A model generated the notes under the pieces. That model did not search any database. It saw only the letters and a program-made list of their open reading frames with translations, and was not told the origin of the DNA. Shown here piece after piece: positions 16,321 through 26,250 of a DNA stretch of 33,197 bases. How positions within the stretch are numbered: position 1 is the stretch's first letter; the number at the start of each line of letters is the position of its first letter. The translations under genes and the position numbers were made by a program. This DNA is from Pseudomonas sp. (lineage in GTDB: Bacteria; Pseudomonadota; Gammaproteobacteria; Pseudomonadales; Pseudomonadaceae), in NCBI RefSeq assembly GCF_030684895.1, contig NZ_JAUXXP010000065.1, positions 1 to 33,197 on the forward strand, read 5' to 3'.

Positions 16321-16350
16321 ACCATGGTCGTAGAGCGTTAAGACCATGGT
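16321..16350. promoter_or_regulatory. Two ACCATGGTCG repeats upstream of acsA
   Basis: ACCATGGTCG occurs at 16321-16330 and again at 16343-16352. Each copy contains the perfect palindrome ACCATGGT, and the copies start exactly 22 bases apart, about two helical turns. This is the layout of a tandem operator, located about 75-100 bases before the acsA start. No known regulator motif was matched; acsA control by the MxtR/ErdR two-component system in P. aeruginosa makes ErdR one candidate. Confidence 0.45.
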
Positions 16351-16394
16351 CGAATGGCTCAAAGGTGGGGTCCTGGCTACAAAATGGCCCATAG

Positions 16395-16402
16395 AACAAC
16401 AA
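16395..16402 (+). promoter_or_regulatory. Crc/Hfq-type CA motif (AACAACAA) in the acsA leader
   Basis: AACAACAA, matching AANAANAA, lies 22-29 bases before the acsA ATG and upstream of the GAGGTG ribosome site. This is where Hfq/Crc bind to repress translation during growth on preferred carbon sources; acetate use is under catabolite repression in Pseudomonas. Confidence 0.55.
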
Positions 16403-16423
16403 CTACCCACCGAGGTGTTTCTG

Positions 16424-18379
<1,956 letters not shown>

Positions 18380-18400
18380 CTTCGGTTGCAACGCCTGTAA

Positions 18401-18440
18401 ACAACGCCCTGTTTCGGCCACAAGCCGGGCAGGGCGTTGT
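18401..18440 (+). terminator. Hairpin after acsA
   Basis: ACAACGCCCTG and CAGGGCGTTGT form a perfect 11-bp stem 21 bases after the acsA stop. The following ACTTTGT is only weakly T-rich, so it is a probable rather than certain intrinsic terminator. The rest of the 18380-18906 gap holds the aotJ promoter region and no gene I can support. Confidence 0.7.
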
Positions 18441-18724
18441 ACTTTGTGCGGCATTATCGATTTTCATCTGGGTATTTACTTGTCACCTGGGCGTAACAAT
18501 GCGCACTTTTATGGGGTGTGCGGGAACGTTTTGCGCCAGGATGGTGCATTGTTCAGGGCGGCTGTGAAAATAAAAAACGCCACCAGGCCGCGAAGATAAA
18601 GGCCTGCTTAGAAATGGGCGCGTTAATTGCTTTAACCGATGGTTAACTGTCTTTTCTGTCTCTGCATAAATCTCAGGGGCTGTCAATATCCTCGCTATAC
18701 CCGTCCGGGCCTTTTGTAATTACT

Positions 18725-18767
18725 TGTCGCATTGAAGAAATATCGACTTTCGAGCTGTCGCTAGAAT
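18725..18767 (+). promoter_or_regulatory. ArgR operator half-sites and promoter region of the aot operon
   Basis: TGTCGC occurs at 18725-18730 and 18756-18761 in the same orientation, 31 bases apart. It is the core of the Pseudomonas ArgR half-site (TGTCGC-N8-AA), and the first copy also has the AA at the right spacing. A TAGAAT at 18762-18767 directly after the second copy could be a -10 element without a good -35, which fits activation by ArgR. The aotJ start is about 140 bases downstream. Confidence 0.6.
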
Positions 18768-18906
18768 GCCGCTCACCCGGCTGGGGCCGTCTGGCTTCTG
18801 CGCAGCGCGCAGCTTGACGGTGACTCACTACAATTCATGCAAGGCTGGATGCATACCCGAACAATCTCTGCCAACCGATGCCATTCCCATTCGAAGGAGT
18901 CACAAA

Positions 18907-19686
18907 ATGAAGAAGATTGCACTTCTCGGCGCACTGGCGCTGTCCATGCTGTCGCCGCTGGCCATGGCTGAAGAGGCCAAGCCTCTGCGTATCGGTATCG
19001 AAGCAGCGTACCCACCGTTCGCCTTCAAAACTGCTGAAGGTGCCATCAGCGGTTTCGACTACGACATCGGCGTCGCCCTGTGCGAAGAGATGAAAGTGGA
19101 ATGCAAATGGATCGAGCAGGAGTTCGACGGCCTGATCCCGGCCCTGAAAGTGCGCAAGTTCGACGCTGTACTGTCGTCGATGAGCATCACCGAAGATCGC
19201 TTGAAATCGGTTGATTTCACCAGCAAGTACTACCAGACCCCGGGCAAGCTGGCGATGAAAGCGGGTACCGTCCTTAACGACCCGCTGGTTGATCTGAAAG
19301 GCAAAAAAGTCGGCGTACAGCGCGCATCCACCTACGACCGTTACGCCACCGATATCTTTGCCCCTGCCGGTATCGAGATCGTGCGTTACAGCTCGCAGAA
19401 CGAAGCTTTTCTCGATCTGACTTCCGGTCGTCTGGACGCCACCTTTGCTGACGTCGTCAATATCGACGATGGCTTTATCAAGACCGACGCCGGTAAAGGC
19501 TTCGCCCTGGTAGGCCCAGACTACGCCGACGAGAAATATATCGGCATGGGCGCAGGCATCGCCGTGCGCAAGGGTGACAAGGCCCTGGCTGACAAGATCA
19601 GCGCTGCCATCATGGCCATCCGCGCCAACGGCAAGTACAAGGAAGTGCAGGACAAGTACTTCGACTTCAACGTCTACGGCGACTGA
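18907..19686 (+). CDS. aotJ: Arginine/ornithine-binding periplasmic protein AotJ
   Basis: 259 residues from ATG 18907, preceded by AAGGAG; the frame is open from 18766 but only this start gives a proper signal peptide ([21 protein letters not shown], cleaved after AMA). The mature protein is a family-3 solute-binding protein: [49 protein letters not shown] and [15 protein letters not shown] are the usual ligand-domain blocks. It captures arginine and ornithine in the periplasm and passes them to AotQM. First gene of the aot operon; a hairpin follows it. Confidence 0.96.
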   Translation: MKKIALLGALALSMLSPLAMAEEAKPLRIGIEAAYPPFAFKTAEGAISGFDYDIGVALCEEMKVECKWIEQEFDGLIPALKVRKFDAVLSSMSITEDRLKSVDFTSKYYQTPGKLAMKAGTVLNDPLVDLKGKKVGVQRASTYDRYATDIFAPAGIEIVRYSSQNEAFLDLTSGRLDATFADVVNIDDGFIKTDAGKGFALVGPDYADEKYIGMGAGIAVRKGDKALADKISAAIMAIRANGKYKEVQDKYFDFNVYGD

Positions 19687-19712
19687 TTTTTCTTACCGCG
19701 TCGTCTTCACTT

Positions 19713-19755
19713 AAAGTGGCGCAGATCCGCAGCGCGTAGGCCTGCGTCACTTTTT
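19713..19755 (+). terminator. Stem-loop between aotJ and aotQ
   Basis: AAAGTGGCGCAG and CTGCGTCACTTT pair over 12 positions with one G-U, followed by a short T-run, in the 117-base aotJ-aotQ gap. It probably acts as a partial terminator or 3' stabiliser that makes the binding protein more abundant than the membrane subunits, a common design in ABC importers. Confidence 0.65.
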
Positions 19756-19803
19756 CGTTGTACTCCCAGGCGCCGTCCGGCGTTTGCATGAGGTAAGCAG
19801 AGC

Positions 19804-20493
19804 ATGCTCAACGGCTACGGCTCGACCATTCTGGAGGGTGCCTGGCTCACCCTGATTCTGGCGCTGACGTCGATGGCCGTGGCCATCGTGTTGGGTTTGC
19901 TGGGGGCGGCGTTTCGCCTGTCGCCGATCAAGTGGCTAGCGCTGCTGGGTGAAACCTATGCCACGGTGATCCGCGGGATTCCCGACCTGGTGCTGATCCT
20001 GCTGATCTTCTACGGCGGTCAGGACCTGGTGAACCGTCTGGCGCCGATGCTCGGCTACGACGACTACATCGATATCAACCCCTTTATTGCCGGCGTGTTC
20101 ACCATGGGCTTTATCTTTGGTGCTTACCTGTCGGAGACCTTCCGTGGCGCCTTTATGGCCATCCCCAAAGGGCAGGCCGAAGCCGGTGCGGCGTATGGCA
20201 TGAGTGGCATGCAGGTGTTCTTCCGCATTCTGGTGCCGCAGATGATTCGCTTCGCCATCCCCGGGTTCACCAACAACTGGTTGGTGTTGACCAAGGCCAC
20301 CGCGCTGATTTCCGTGGTGGGTCTGCAGGACATGATGTTCAAGGCGAAAAGTGCCGCCGATGCCACCCGCGAGCCGTTCACCTTCTACCTGGCCGTTGCG
20401 GCCTTGTATCTGGTGCTGACCAGCGTGTCGCTGCTGGCTTTGCGTTACCTGGAAAAACGTTACTCGGTCGGCATCAAAGCCGCTGATCTGTAA
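19804..20493 (+). CDS. aotQ: Arginine/ornithine ABC transporter permease AotQ
   Basis: 229 residues with about five transmembrane segments of the HisM/HisQ amino acid permease type. The cytoplasmic EAA loop that contacts the ATPase is EAGAAYGMSGMQVFFRILVPQMIRFAIPG. The block ATVIRGIPDLVLILLIFYG is also typical. GAGG stands before the ATG. It forms the inner-membrane channel with AotM, 15 bases downstream. Confidence 0.95.
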   Translation: MLNGYGSTILEGAWLTLILALTSMAVAIVLGLLGAAFRLSPIKWLALLGETYATVIRGIPDLVLILLIFYGGQDLVNRLAPMLGYDDYIDINPFIAGVFTMGFIFGAYLSETFRGAFMAIPKGQAEAGAAYGMSGMQVFFRILVPQMIRFAIPGFTNNWLVLTKATALISVVGLQDMMFKAKSAADATREPFTFYLAVAALYLVLTSVSLLALRYLEKRYSVGIKAADL

Positions 20494-20508
20494 GCGGGGA
20501 GCGCAGCG

Positions 20509-21207
20509 ATGATTTTTGACTACAACGTAATCTGGGAAAATCTGCCGCTGTACTTTGGCGGTGTACTGGTCACCCTGAAAATTCTGCTGATTTCCCTGGC
20601 GTGCGGTCTGGCCCTGGCCATTCCCCTGGGGTTGATGCGCGTCTCCAAGTCGCCGCTGGTCAACTTTCCAGCCTGGCTCTACACCTACGTGATTCGCGGC
20701 ACGCCGATGCTGGTGCAGCTGTTTCTCATCTATTACGGTCTGGCGCAGTTCGAGGCGGTGCGTGAGAGCGCGCTGTGGCCGTATTTCTCCAGCGCCACCT
20801 TCTGCGCCTGCCTGGCCTTTGCCATCAACACCAGCGCCTACAGTGCGGAGATTCTCGCGGGCAGCCTGAAGGCCACGCCGCATGGCGAGATTGAAGCAGC
20901 CAAGGCCATGGGCATGTCGCGCTTTAAACTGTACCGCCGCATCCTCTTGCCGTCGGCCCTGCGCCGCGCACTGCCGCAGTACAGCAACGAAGTGATCATG
21001 ATGCTGCACACCACCTCGTTGGCCTCGATCGTCACCCTGATCGACATCACCGGCGCGGCGCGTACCGTCAGCTCGCGCTACTACATGCCGTTCGAGGCAT
21101 TTATCACTGCCGGGCTGTTCTACCTGTGCCTGACCTTTATCCTCGTACGCCTGTTCAAGCTGGCCGAACGCCGCTGGTTGGCCTACCTGGCCCCGCGCAA
21201 GGCCTGA
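20509..21207 (+). CDS. aotM: Arginine/ornithine ABC transporter permease AotM
   Basis: 232 residues with about five transmembrane segments, the HisM-like partner of AotQ. The EAA loop reads EIEAAKAMGMSRFKLYRRILLPSALRRALP, and the conserved YVIRGTPMLVQLFLIYYG block lies in the first half. GGGGAG precedes the ATG. With AotQ and AotP it forms the inner-membrane importer for arginine and ornithine. Confidence 0.95.
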   Translation: MIFDYNVIWENLPLYFGGVLVTLKILLISLACGLALAIPLGLMRVSKSPLVNFPAWLYTYVIRGTPMLVQLFLIYYGLAQFEAVRESALWPYFSSATFCACLAFAINTSAYSAEILAGSLKATPHGEIEAAKAMGMSRFKLYRRILLPSALRRALPQYSNEVIMMLHTTSLASIVTLIDITGAARTVSSRYYMPFEAFITAGLFYLCLTFILVRLFKLAERRWLAYLAPRKA

Positions 21208-21217
21208 GGAACAGAGC

Positions 21218-22330
21218 ATGCAGCGTATCGATCATCCACTGCCCTGGGGTTGCCCCGGAACCGAACGCCGCTTGAGCGTGTTCCGTTTCGGTCAGGGCCC
21301 GTGCAAGGCGTATATCCAGGCCTCGTTGCATGCCGATGAGCTGCCTGGGATGCGTGTGGCAGTGGAACTCAAGCGCCGTTTGCGTCAGTTGGAAGCTCAG
21401 GGGCGTCTGACTGGGGTGATCGAGTTGGTGCCCGTGGCCAACCCGGTTGGCCTAGGGCAGATGTTCCAGGCGACCCATCAGGGCCGTTTTGAGCTGGGCA
21501 GCGGCAAGAACTTCAACCGCGATTTCTTTGACCTCGCCGCCGCCATTGCACCGGCTTTGGAAGGCTGCCTGGGCAGTGACGGCCCGAGCAATGTGCGGCT
21601 GATTCGCACCGCCATGCAGGCCGCGCTGGAAGCTTTGCCGCCAGCCAGCTCGGAGCTGCAAGGCATGCAGCGTCTGCTGCTCAAGCATGCCTGCGATGCC
21701 GATGTGGTGCTCGACCTGCATTGTGATTTCGATGCCGCGGTGCACCTGTACCTGCTGCCGCAGCAGTGGCCGCAATTACGTTCTCTGGCTGCACGCTTGC
21801 AGGCCGGGGCGGCGCTGACCGTCGAGGATTCCGGCGGCAGTTCTTTCGATGAAGCCTGTGCCTTGCCTTGGGTGCATCTGGCCCGGCAGTTTCCTCAGGC
21901 CGCTGTGCCGCTGGCCTGCCTGGCAGTAACAGTCGAGCTGGGCGGCATGGCCGATACCGGCAAGTCCGAGGCCGAAGCCAGTGCCGAAAGCATTCTGGCG
22001 TTCCTCGCCGAGCAGGGCCTGATTGCCGGTGACTGGCCGCCAGCGCCCGCGCAAAGCTGCGACGCCACGCCGTTTAACGGCGCGCAATACGCCTATGCCC
22101 CGCATGCTGGGGTGGTGAGTTTCCTGCAGTCGGTGGGCGCGCAGGTTTTGGCCGGCGATCCATTGTTTGAAGTGATCGATCCTCTGGATGATCGCCACAC
22201 AACTGTCTGTGCCGTTACAGATGGTGTGCTCTATGCGCGCGAGCGGTTGCGCTTTGCTCAGCCCGGTTTGTGGCTGGCCAAAGTGGCCGGTCGTACCCCT
22301 ATTCGCCAGGGTCGCTTGCTCAGCGACTGA
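21218..22330 (+). CDS. Succinylglutamate desuccinylase/aspartoacylase-family protein
   Basis: 370 residues with the metal-binding pattern of the AstE/aspartoacylase (M14-like) family: H and E in ASLHADELPG (about residues 37-46) and a later histidine in VVLDLHCDFD. The ADELPGMRVAVELKRRL, RNFDRDFFDL-like NFNRDFFDLAA and VTVELGG stretches also fit. It sits inside the aot operon between aotM (10 bases) and aotP (18 bases to the preferred start), the position of an uncharacterised gene in P. aeruginosa. It is not astE itself. It may deacylate an acylated amino acid taken up by the system, but the substrate is unknown. Confidence 0.9.
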   Translation: MQRIDHPLPWGCPGTERRLSVFRFGQGPCKAYIQASLHADELPGMRVAVELKRRLRQLEAQGRLTGVIELVPVANPVGLGQMFQATHQGRFELGSGKNFNRDFFDLAAAIAPALEGCLGSDGPSNVRLIRTAMQAALEALPPASSELQGMQRLLLKHACDADVVLDLHCDFDAAVHLYLLPQQWPQLRSLAARLQAGAALTVEDSGGSSFDEACALPWVHLARQFPQAAVPLACLAVTVELGGMADTGKSEAEASAESILAFLAEQGLIAGDWPPAPAQSCDATPFNGAQYAYAPHAGVVSFLQSVGAQVLAGDPLFEVIDPLDDRHTTVCAVTDGVLYARERLRFAQPGLWLAKVAGRTPIRQGRLLSD

Positions 22331-22348
22331 TTCAAGAGAGTGGAAACC

Positions 22349-23113
22349 ATGTACAAACTTGAAGTTCAGGATCTGCACAAGCGCTACGGCAGCCACGAAG
22401 TATTGAAGGGCGTGTCACTGGCGGCCAAGGCCGGCGATGTGATCAGCATCATCGGCTCCAGCGGCTCGGGTAAGAGTACCTTCCTGCGTTGCATCAACCT
22501 GCTGGAACAGCCCCACGGCGGTAAGATTCTGCTCAACAACGAAGAGCTGAAACTGGTGGCCAACAAGGATGGTGGCCTGAAAGCCGCTGATCCCAAGCAG
22601 CTGCAGCGCATGCGTTCGCGTCTGTCCATGGTGTTTCAGCACTTCAACCTGTGGTCGCATATGAGCGCCCTGGAAAACGTTATGGAAGCCCCGGTACACG
22701 TGCTCGGCATGAGCAAGAAAGAAGCCCTGGAAAAGGCCGAGCACTACCTGAACAAGGTCGGTGTGGCCCATCGTAAAGATGCCTACCCGGCGCACATGAG
22801 CGGCGGCGAGCAGCAGCGTGTAGCAATTGCCCGCGCCCTGGCCATGGAACCTGAGGTGATGCTGTTTGACGAACCGACCTCGGCGCTCGACCCGGAGCTG
22901 GTCGGCGAAGTGCTGAAAGTTATGCAGGACCTGGCGCAGGAAGGCCGCACCATGGTCGTGGTCACCCACGAAATGGGCTTTGCCCGTGAAGTCTCCAACC
23001 AGCTGGTGTTCCTCCACAAAGGCGTGGTGGAAGAGCGCGGCTGCCCGAAAGAAGTGTTGGTCAATCCGCAATCCGAACGTCTGCAGCAGTTCCTTTCTGG
23101 CAGTCTCAAGTAA
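22349..23113 (+). CDS. aotP: Arginine/ornithine ABC transporter ATPase AotP
   Basis: 254 residues from ATG 22349 ([20 protein letters not shown]); a GTG nine bases earlier is less likely. All ABC motifs are present: Walker [11 protein letters not shown]-loop [10 protein letters not shown], signature [15 protein letters not shown], Walker [14 protein letters not shown] and H-loop VVTHEMGFA. It drives arginine/ornithine import through AotQM. The next gene, argR, follows 67 bases later. Confidence 0.96.
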   Translation: MYKLEVQDLHKRYGSHEVLKGVSLAAKAGDVISIIGSSGSGKSTFLRCINLLEQPHGGKILLNNEELKLVANKDGGLKAADPKQLQRMRSRLSMVFQHFNLWSHMSALENVMEAPVHVLGMSKKEALEKAEHYLNKVGVAHRKDAYPAHMSGGEQQRVAIARALAMEPEVMLFDEPTSALDPELVGEVLKVMQDLAQEGRTMVVVTHEMGFAREVSNQLVFLHKGVVEERGCPKEVLVNPQSERLQQFLSGSLK

Positions 23114-23180
23114 CCCGCGGCAACATCTGCAAGCATCCGTGCTATGCCCATAATCGCCAACAGAGCCTAAACTGCCCCCC

Positions 23181-24161
23181 ATGAATGCCCACCGAATTGG
23201 CTTCCTGCTTTGGCCCACCACCAAGCCCCTGACCCTGGCCTTGGCGGAAGAAGCGCTGCGCGTTGCCCAGCGCGTCCACCCCGAGGTGGTCTACGAGCTG
23301 GTGTTCTTGCAGGCCGAAGCGCCGCTTGAAGGCGCATGGCGGCTGCCGGGGGAGTCCTGGGTGGGCAAGCTGGAAGGCTGCCAGAAGCTCTTTCTACTCG
23401 CAGACGAGCCACCAGGGCCGATGCCCGCAGCGCTTTCAGGTGCACTCAAGCAACTGGTGCGCGGCGGCTGCGTGATCGGCGCGATTGCCGCCGGGGTTTA
23501 TCCGCTGGCGCAGCTGGGTCTGCTCGATGGCTACCGCGCTTCAGTGCACTGGCGTTGGCAGGATGATTTCACTGAACGCTTCCCCAAGGTGATCGCCACC
23601 AGCCATTTGTTCGACTGGGATCGCGACCGCCTGAGCGCCTGCGGTGGCCTGGCGGTGCTCGACCTGCTGCTGGCCTTGCTCGCCCGTGACCACGGCGCCG
23701 AGCTGGCCGGTGCGGTGAGTGAAGAGTTGGTGGTCGAGCGGATTCGCGAAGGCGGCGAGCGTCAGCGCATTCCGCTGCAGAACCGCCTGGGCTCCAGCCA
23801 CCCCAAGCTGACTCAAGCCGTGCTGCTGATGGAAGCCAATATCGAAGAGCCGCTGACCACCGACGAAATTGCCCAGCATGTTTGCGTATCGCGGCGTCAG
23901 TTGGAGCGCATCTTCAAGCAGTACCTCAACCGCGTACCCAGCCAGTACTACCTGGAACTGCGCCTGAATAAAGCCCGCCAGTTGCTGATGCAAACCAGCA
24001 AATCGATCATCCAGATCGGCCTGTCCTGCGGTTTCTCCTCCGGCCCGCACTTCTCCAGCGCCTACCGCAACTTCTTCGGCGCTACGCCGCGTGAAGACCG
24101 TAACCAGCGCCGCAGCAACAGCCCGTTTGAGCTGACGTCAACGCCTGTAGAACGCGGCTGA
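23181..24161 (+). CDS. argR: ArgR, AraC/XylS-type regulator of arginine metabolism
   Basis: 326 residues: a DJ-1/GATase1-like N-terminal domain (MNAHRIGFLLWPTTKPLTLA... with GGCVIGAIAAGVYPLAQLGL and SACGGLAVLDLLLALLARDHG) and an AraC-type double helix-turn-helix at about 215-310 (ITEEPLTTDEIAQHVCVSRRQLERIF-like segment, then QTSKSIIQIGLSCGFSSGPHFSSAYRNFFG). In P. aeruginosa this protein senses arginine and controls aot, aru and arc genes; it is unrelated to E. coli ArgR. It is the last gene of the aot cluster and likely autoregulated through the TGTCGC sites upstream of aotJ. No clear ribosome-binding site was seen before ATG 23181. Confidence 0.94.
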   Translation: MNAHRIGFLLWPTTKPLTLALAEEALRVAQRVHPEVVYELVFLQAEAPLEGAWRLPGESWVGKLEGCQKLFLLADEPPGPMPAALSGALKQLVRGGCVIGAIAAGVYPLAQLGLLDGYRASVHWRWQDDFTERFPKVIATSHLFDWDRDRLSACGGLAVLDLLLALLARDHGAELAGAVSEELVVERIREGGERQRIPLQNRLGSSHPKLTQAVLLMEANIEEPLTTDEIAQHVCVSRRQLERIFKQYLNRVPSQYYLELRLNKARQLLMQTSKSIIQIGLSCGFSSGPHFSSAYRNFFGATPREDRNQRRSNSPFELTSTPVERG

Positions 24162-24179
24162 AGCTAAGTTTTAGCGCAT

Positions 24180-24206
24180 AAAAACCGCAGCTTGCTGCGG
24201 TTTTTT
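24180..24206. terminator. Bidirectional intrinsic terminator after argR
   Basis: AAAAACCGCAG-CTTG-CTGCGGTTTTTT: a 7-bp GC stem flanked by A and T runs, so it works on both strands. It separates argR (+) from the potassium channel gene (-). Confidence 0.95.
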
Positions 24207-24222
24207 GTAGCTGGAGGAATGC

Positions 24223-25047
24223 TCAGCCTTGGTCGGCGTGCCGTGGAAATAGCGGGTCACCGCAGCGGCTGCAGAACGCTGCGGCGGATTGGTGGTGCGT
24301 TTTTTTGCAGTTCGGGCATGGGTGCTCGAACTGCTCGTCGCCGCGCATGGCGTTGGCCAGTTCGGCGGTGAAGATGCCGGTGGGCACGGCGATGATCGAG
24401 TAACCGGTGATCATCACCAGGGTCGACAGCGCCTGGCCCAGCGCGGTTTTCGGCACGATATCGCCGAAACCGACGGTGGTCAGGGTCACCACCGCCCAGT
24501 AGATGCCCTTGGGAATGCTGGTAAAGCCATGCGCCGGGCCTTCGATCACGTACATCAGGGTGCCGAACACCGTCACCAGAATGGCGATGCAGGCGAAAAA
24601 CACGATGATCTTTTGCTTGCTGCCGCGCAGCGCAGTCAGCAGAAAGTTGGCCTGGCGCAGGTAGGGGCTGAGCTTGAGCACGCGAAAGATCCGCAGCATG
24701 CGAATCACCCGGATGATCAGCAGGTACTGGGCCTCGCCGTAGTACAGGGCGAGGATGCCCGGCAGAATCGCCAGCAGATCAATCAGGCCGAAGAAGCTGA
24801 AGGCGTAACGCAACGGTTTCGGCGAGCAGTACAGGCGTACCGCGTATTCGATGGCGAACAGTGCGGTAAAGCCCCATTCAAGACCAGCCAGCAGCCTCCC
24901 GTGCTGGCTGTGTACGCTGTCGATGCTGTCGAGCATTACCACTACCAGACTGGCCATGATGCACAGCAACAGGTAGCGGTCGAAGCGCTGCCCGGCGGGT
25001 GTGTCGGTGTGGAAGATGATGCTGTACAGGTTTTGCCGCGTGTCCAT
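24223..25047 (-). CDS. Voltage-gated potassium channel-type ion transporter with C-terminal zinc ribbon
   Basis: 274 residues with six transmembrane segments. S4 carries regularly spaced positive charges (R113, R116, R119, R122, K125 in IIRVIRMLRIFRVLK), the mark of a voltage sensor, and the pore has the potassium selectivity filter TVGFGD (191-196) in VVTLTTVGFGDIVPK. After S6 there is no long regulatory domain, only a short tail ending in a four-cysteine zinc ribbon, C244-x2-C247-x11-C259-x2-C262. It should let potassium pass the inner membrane in response to voltage. Upstream lies a urea transporter gene on the same strand (56-base gap). Confidence 0.92.
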   Translation of the reverse strand: MDTRQNLYSIIFHTDTPAGQRFDRYLLLCIMASLVVVMLDSIDSVHSQHGRLLAGLEWGFTALFAIEYAVRLYCSPKPLRYAFSFFGLIDLLAILPGILALYYGEAQYLLIIRVIRMLRIFRVLKLSPYLRQANFLLTALRGSKQKIIVFFACIAILVTVFGTLMYVIEGPAHGFTSIPKGIYWAVVTLTTVGFGDIVPKTALGQALSTLVMITGYSIIAVPTGIFTAELANAMRGDEQFEHPCPNCKKTHHQSAAAFCSRCGDPLFPRHADQG

Positions 25048-25103
25048 GGTGTTCTGGCTGCTCCGTTTGCGGTGTTCGCCGATCGCGCGAACAGGCAGGC
25101 AGC

Positions 25104-26057
25104 CTAGGGAGTTTTGTCCTGACGATGCAAGCCTTTAGCTTTATTGGGCGGTAGCGGCGTGCAATCGGCTGCAGCTTTGCGCAGCAGGCGCTGGGTGGCG
25201 CTGACCAGCCAGCAGGTGAGGATAAACGGCATGGTCAGCGCCGGCAGACCCAGTGCACTAAAGCCGGGTTGCAGCACCAGCGCTAGCGCGATACCAAGGG
25301 CCGGCAGCCAAGGACGGCGGTGCACCTGACTGAGCGCGATGGCCGCCAGGGCGGCGTTATAGCCATACAGGCCGGTCAGCGCGCTGTGTTGCGGCAAGCC
25401 CTGATACAGCGCTAGAGCCAGACCACCAGTGGAGCCGAGCAGCGCCCAGCAGGCGGCGCGCCGGTCAGCCAGTAACAGACCGAGCAGCAGGCAAACGCCG
25501 GCCAACGGCTGATCGAGAAAGATCACCTGACCCAAACCGCGCGCCATGGCAATCAAGCTGGCCCACCAGTCGAGCGGCTGCGCCTGGCTAGGCACGGCCG
25601 GCGCCAACTCCAGTTGCAGAGCGGGGGCCAGGCACAACAGCAGCCAGCTCAAGCCGACAAAGGGGAAGGTGAAGGCGGGCAGCCACTGACGCTTGCGCAT
25701 GCGCTGCATCCAGGCGGCCAGTAGCAGGCTGGAAGCCCCGGCGCTGACGATGATCAGCAGCGGCAGCAACGCCGACCAGGCAAACTGCAGGCTAATCAGC
25801 AGGCCCAGCAGCACCCCGTTGTAGCCATACAGGCCAAGCTCGATATCCGCCTTGGCATAACCACGCCGTTGCGCGGTCAGCGTGCTGCTCAGGCAACCGA
25901 GCAAGGCGCCGCCAAGTAGCTGCGGCGCGCCGATGGCAATCGCCAAGAGCACCAGCAAGCCGCAGCCGCGATGGGCTTGCAGAAAGATCTGGCTAAAGCC
26001 ATTGAGCAGGGCGCGAGAGCCTTGCAATGCGAGGGGGGCGAGCGGTAGTGGCGACAT
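25104..26057 (-). CDS. Urea transporter family protein
   Basis: 317 residues from ATG 26057 (MSPLPLAPLALQG); the frame is open to 26108 and no ribosome site decides the start. About ten hydrophobic segments form two internal repeats, each with a GLYGYN motif (LGLYGYNGVLLGL and TGLYGYNAALAAIAL), the signature of bacterial urea channels (UT-A/B fold). FSQIFLQAHRGCGLLVLLAI near the N-terminus is also typical. It would allow facilitated urea entry. No urease genes are in the window. The 3' end faces the potassium channel gene on the same strand. Confidence 0.88.
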   Translation of the reverse strand: MSPLPLAPLALQGSRALLNGFSQIFLQAHRGCGLLVLLAIAIGAPQLLGGALLGCLSSTLTAQRRGYAKADIELGLYGYNGVLLGLLISLQFAWSALLPLLIIVSAGASSLLLAAWMQRMRKRQWLPAFTFPFVGLSWLLLCLAPALQLELAPAVPSQAQPLDWWASLIAMARGLGQVIFLDQPLAGVCLLLGLLLADRRAACWALLGSTGGLALALYQGLPQHSALTGLYGYNAALAAIALSQVHRRPWLPALGIALALVLQPGFSALGLPALTMPFILTCWLVSATQRLLRKAAADCTPLPPNKAKGLHRQDKTP

Positions 26058-26165
26058 GCAGACGAACCTGAATAAACAATCACCGGGCTGGGGAATAAAA
26101 AGAGGCACCCACCGCGGGAACAGTGGGTGCCTTCAAACTGGCAAAGCCAACAGTCGGTCAGTTAT

Positions 26166-26234
26166 GTAGGGTGGATGACGCCTTTTTCATCCACCATCGC
26201 AGTTGGTGGATGGGTGAGGCGTCATCCACCCTAC
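26166..26234. repeat. GTAG...CTAC hairpin downstream of pyk
   Basis: Seventeen-base perfect arms, GTAGGGTGGATGACGCC at 26166-26182 and its complement at 26218-26234. Inside, CATCCACCA / TGGTGGATG forms a second 9-bp hairpin. It begins 17 bases after the pyk stop codon, so it forms the 3' end structure of the gcl operon mRNA. GTAGGGTGGATnA...-type palindromes are common in pseudomonad intergenic DNA. Confidence 0.85.
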
Positions 26235-26250
26235 GAGTTTGCAGTCAACT

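Noticed and set aside
19936..21219. Minus-strand frame of 427 codons opposite aotQ and aotM
   Set aside because: Runs across two real genes and the gap between them and has no domain; codon-bias artefact.
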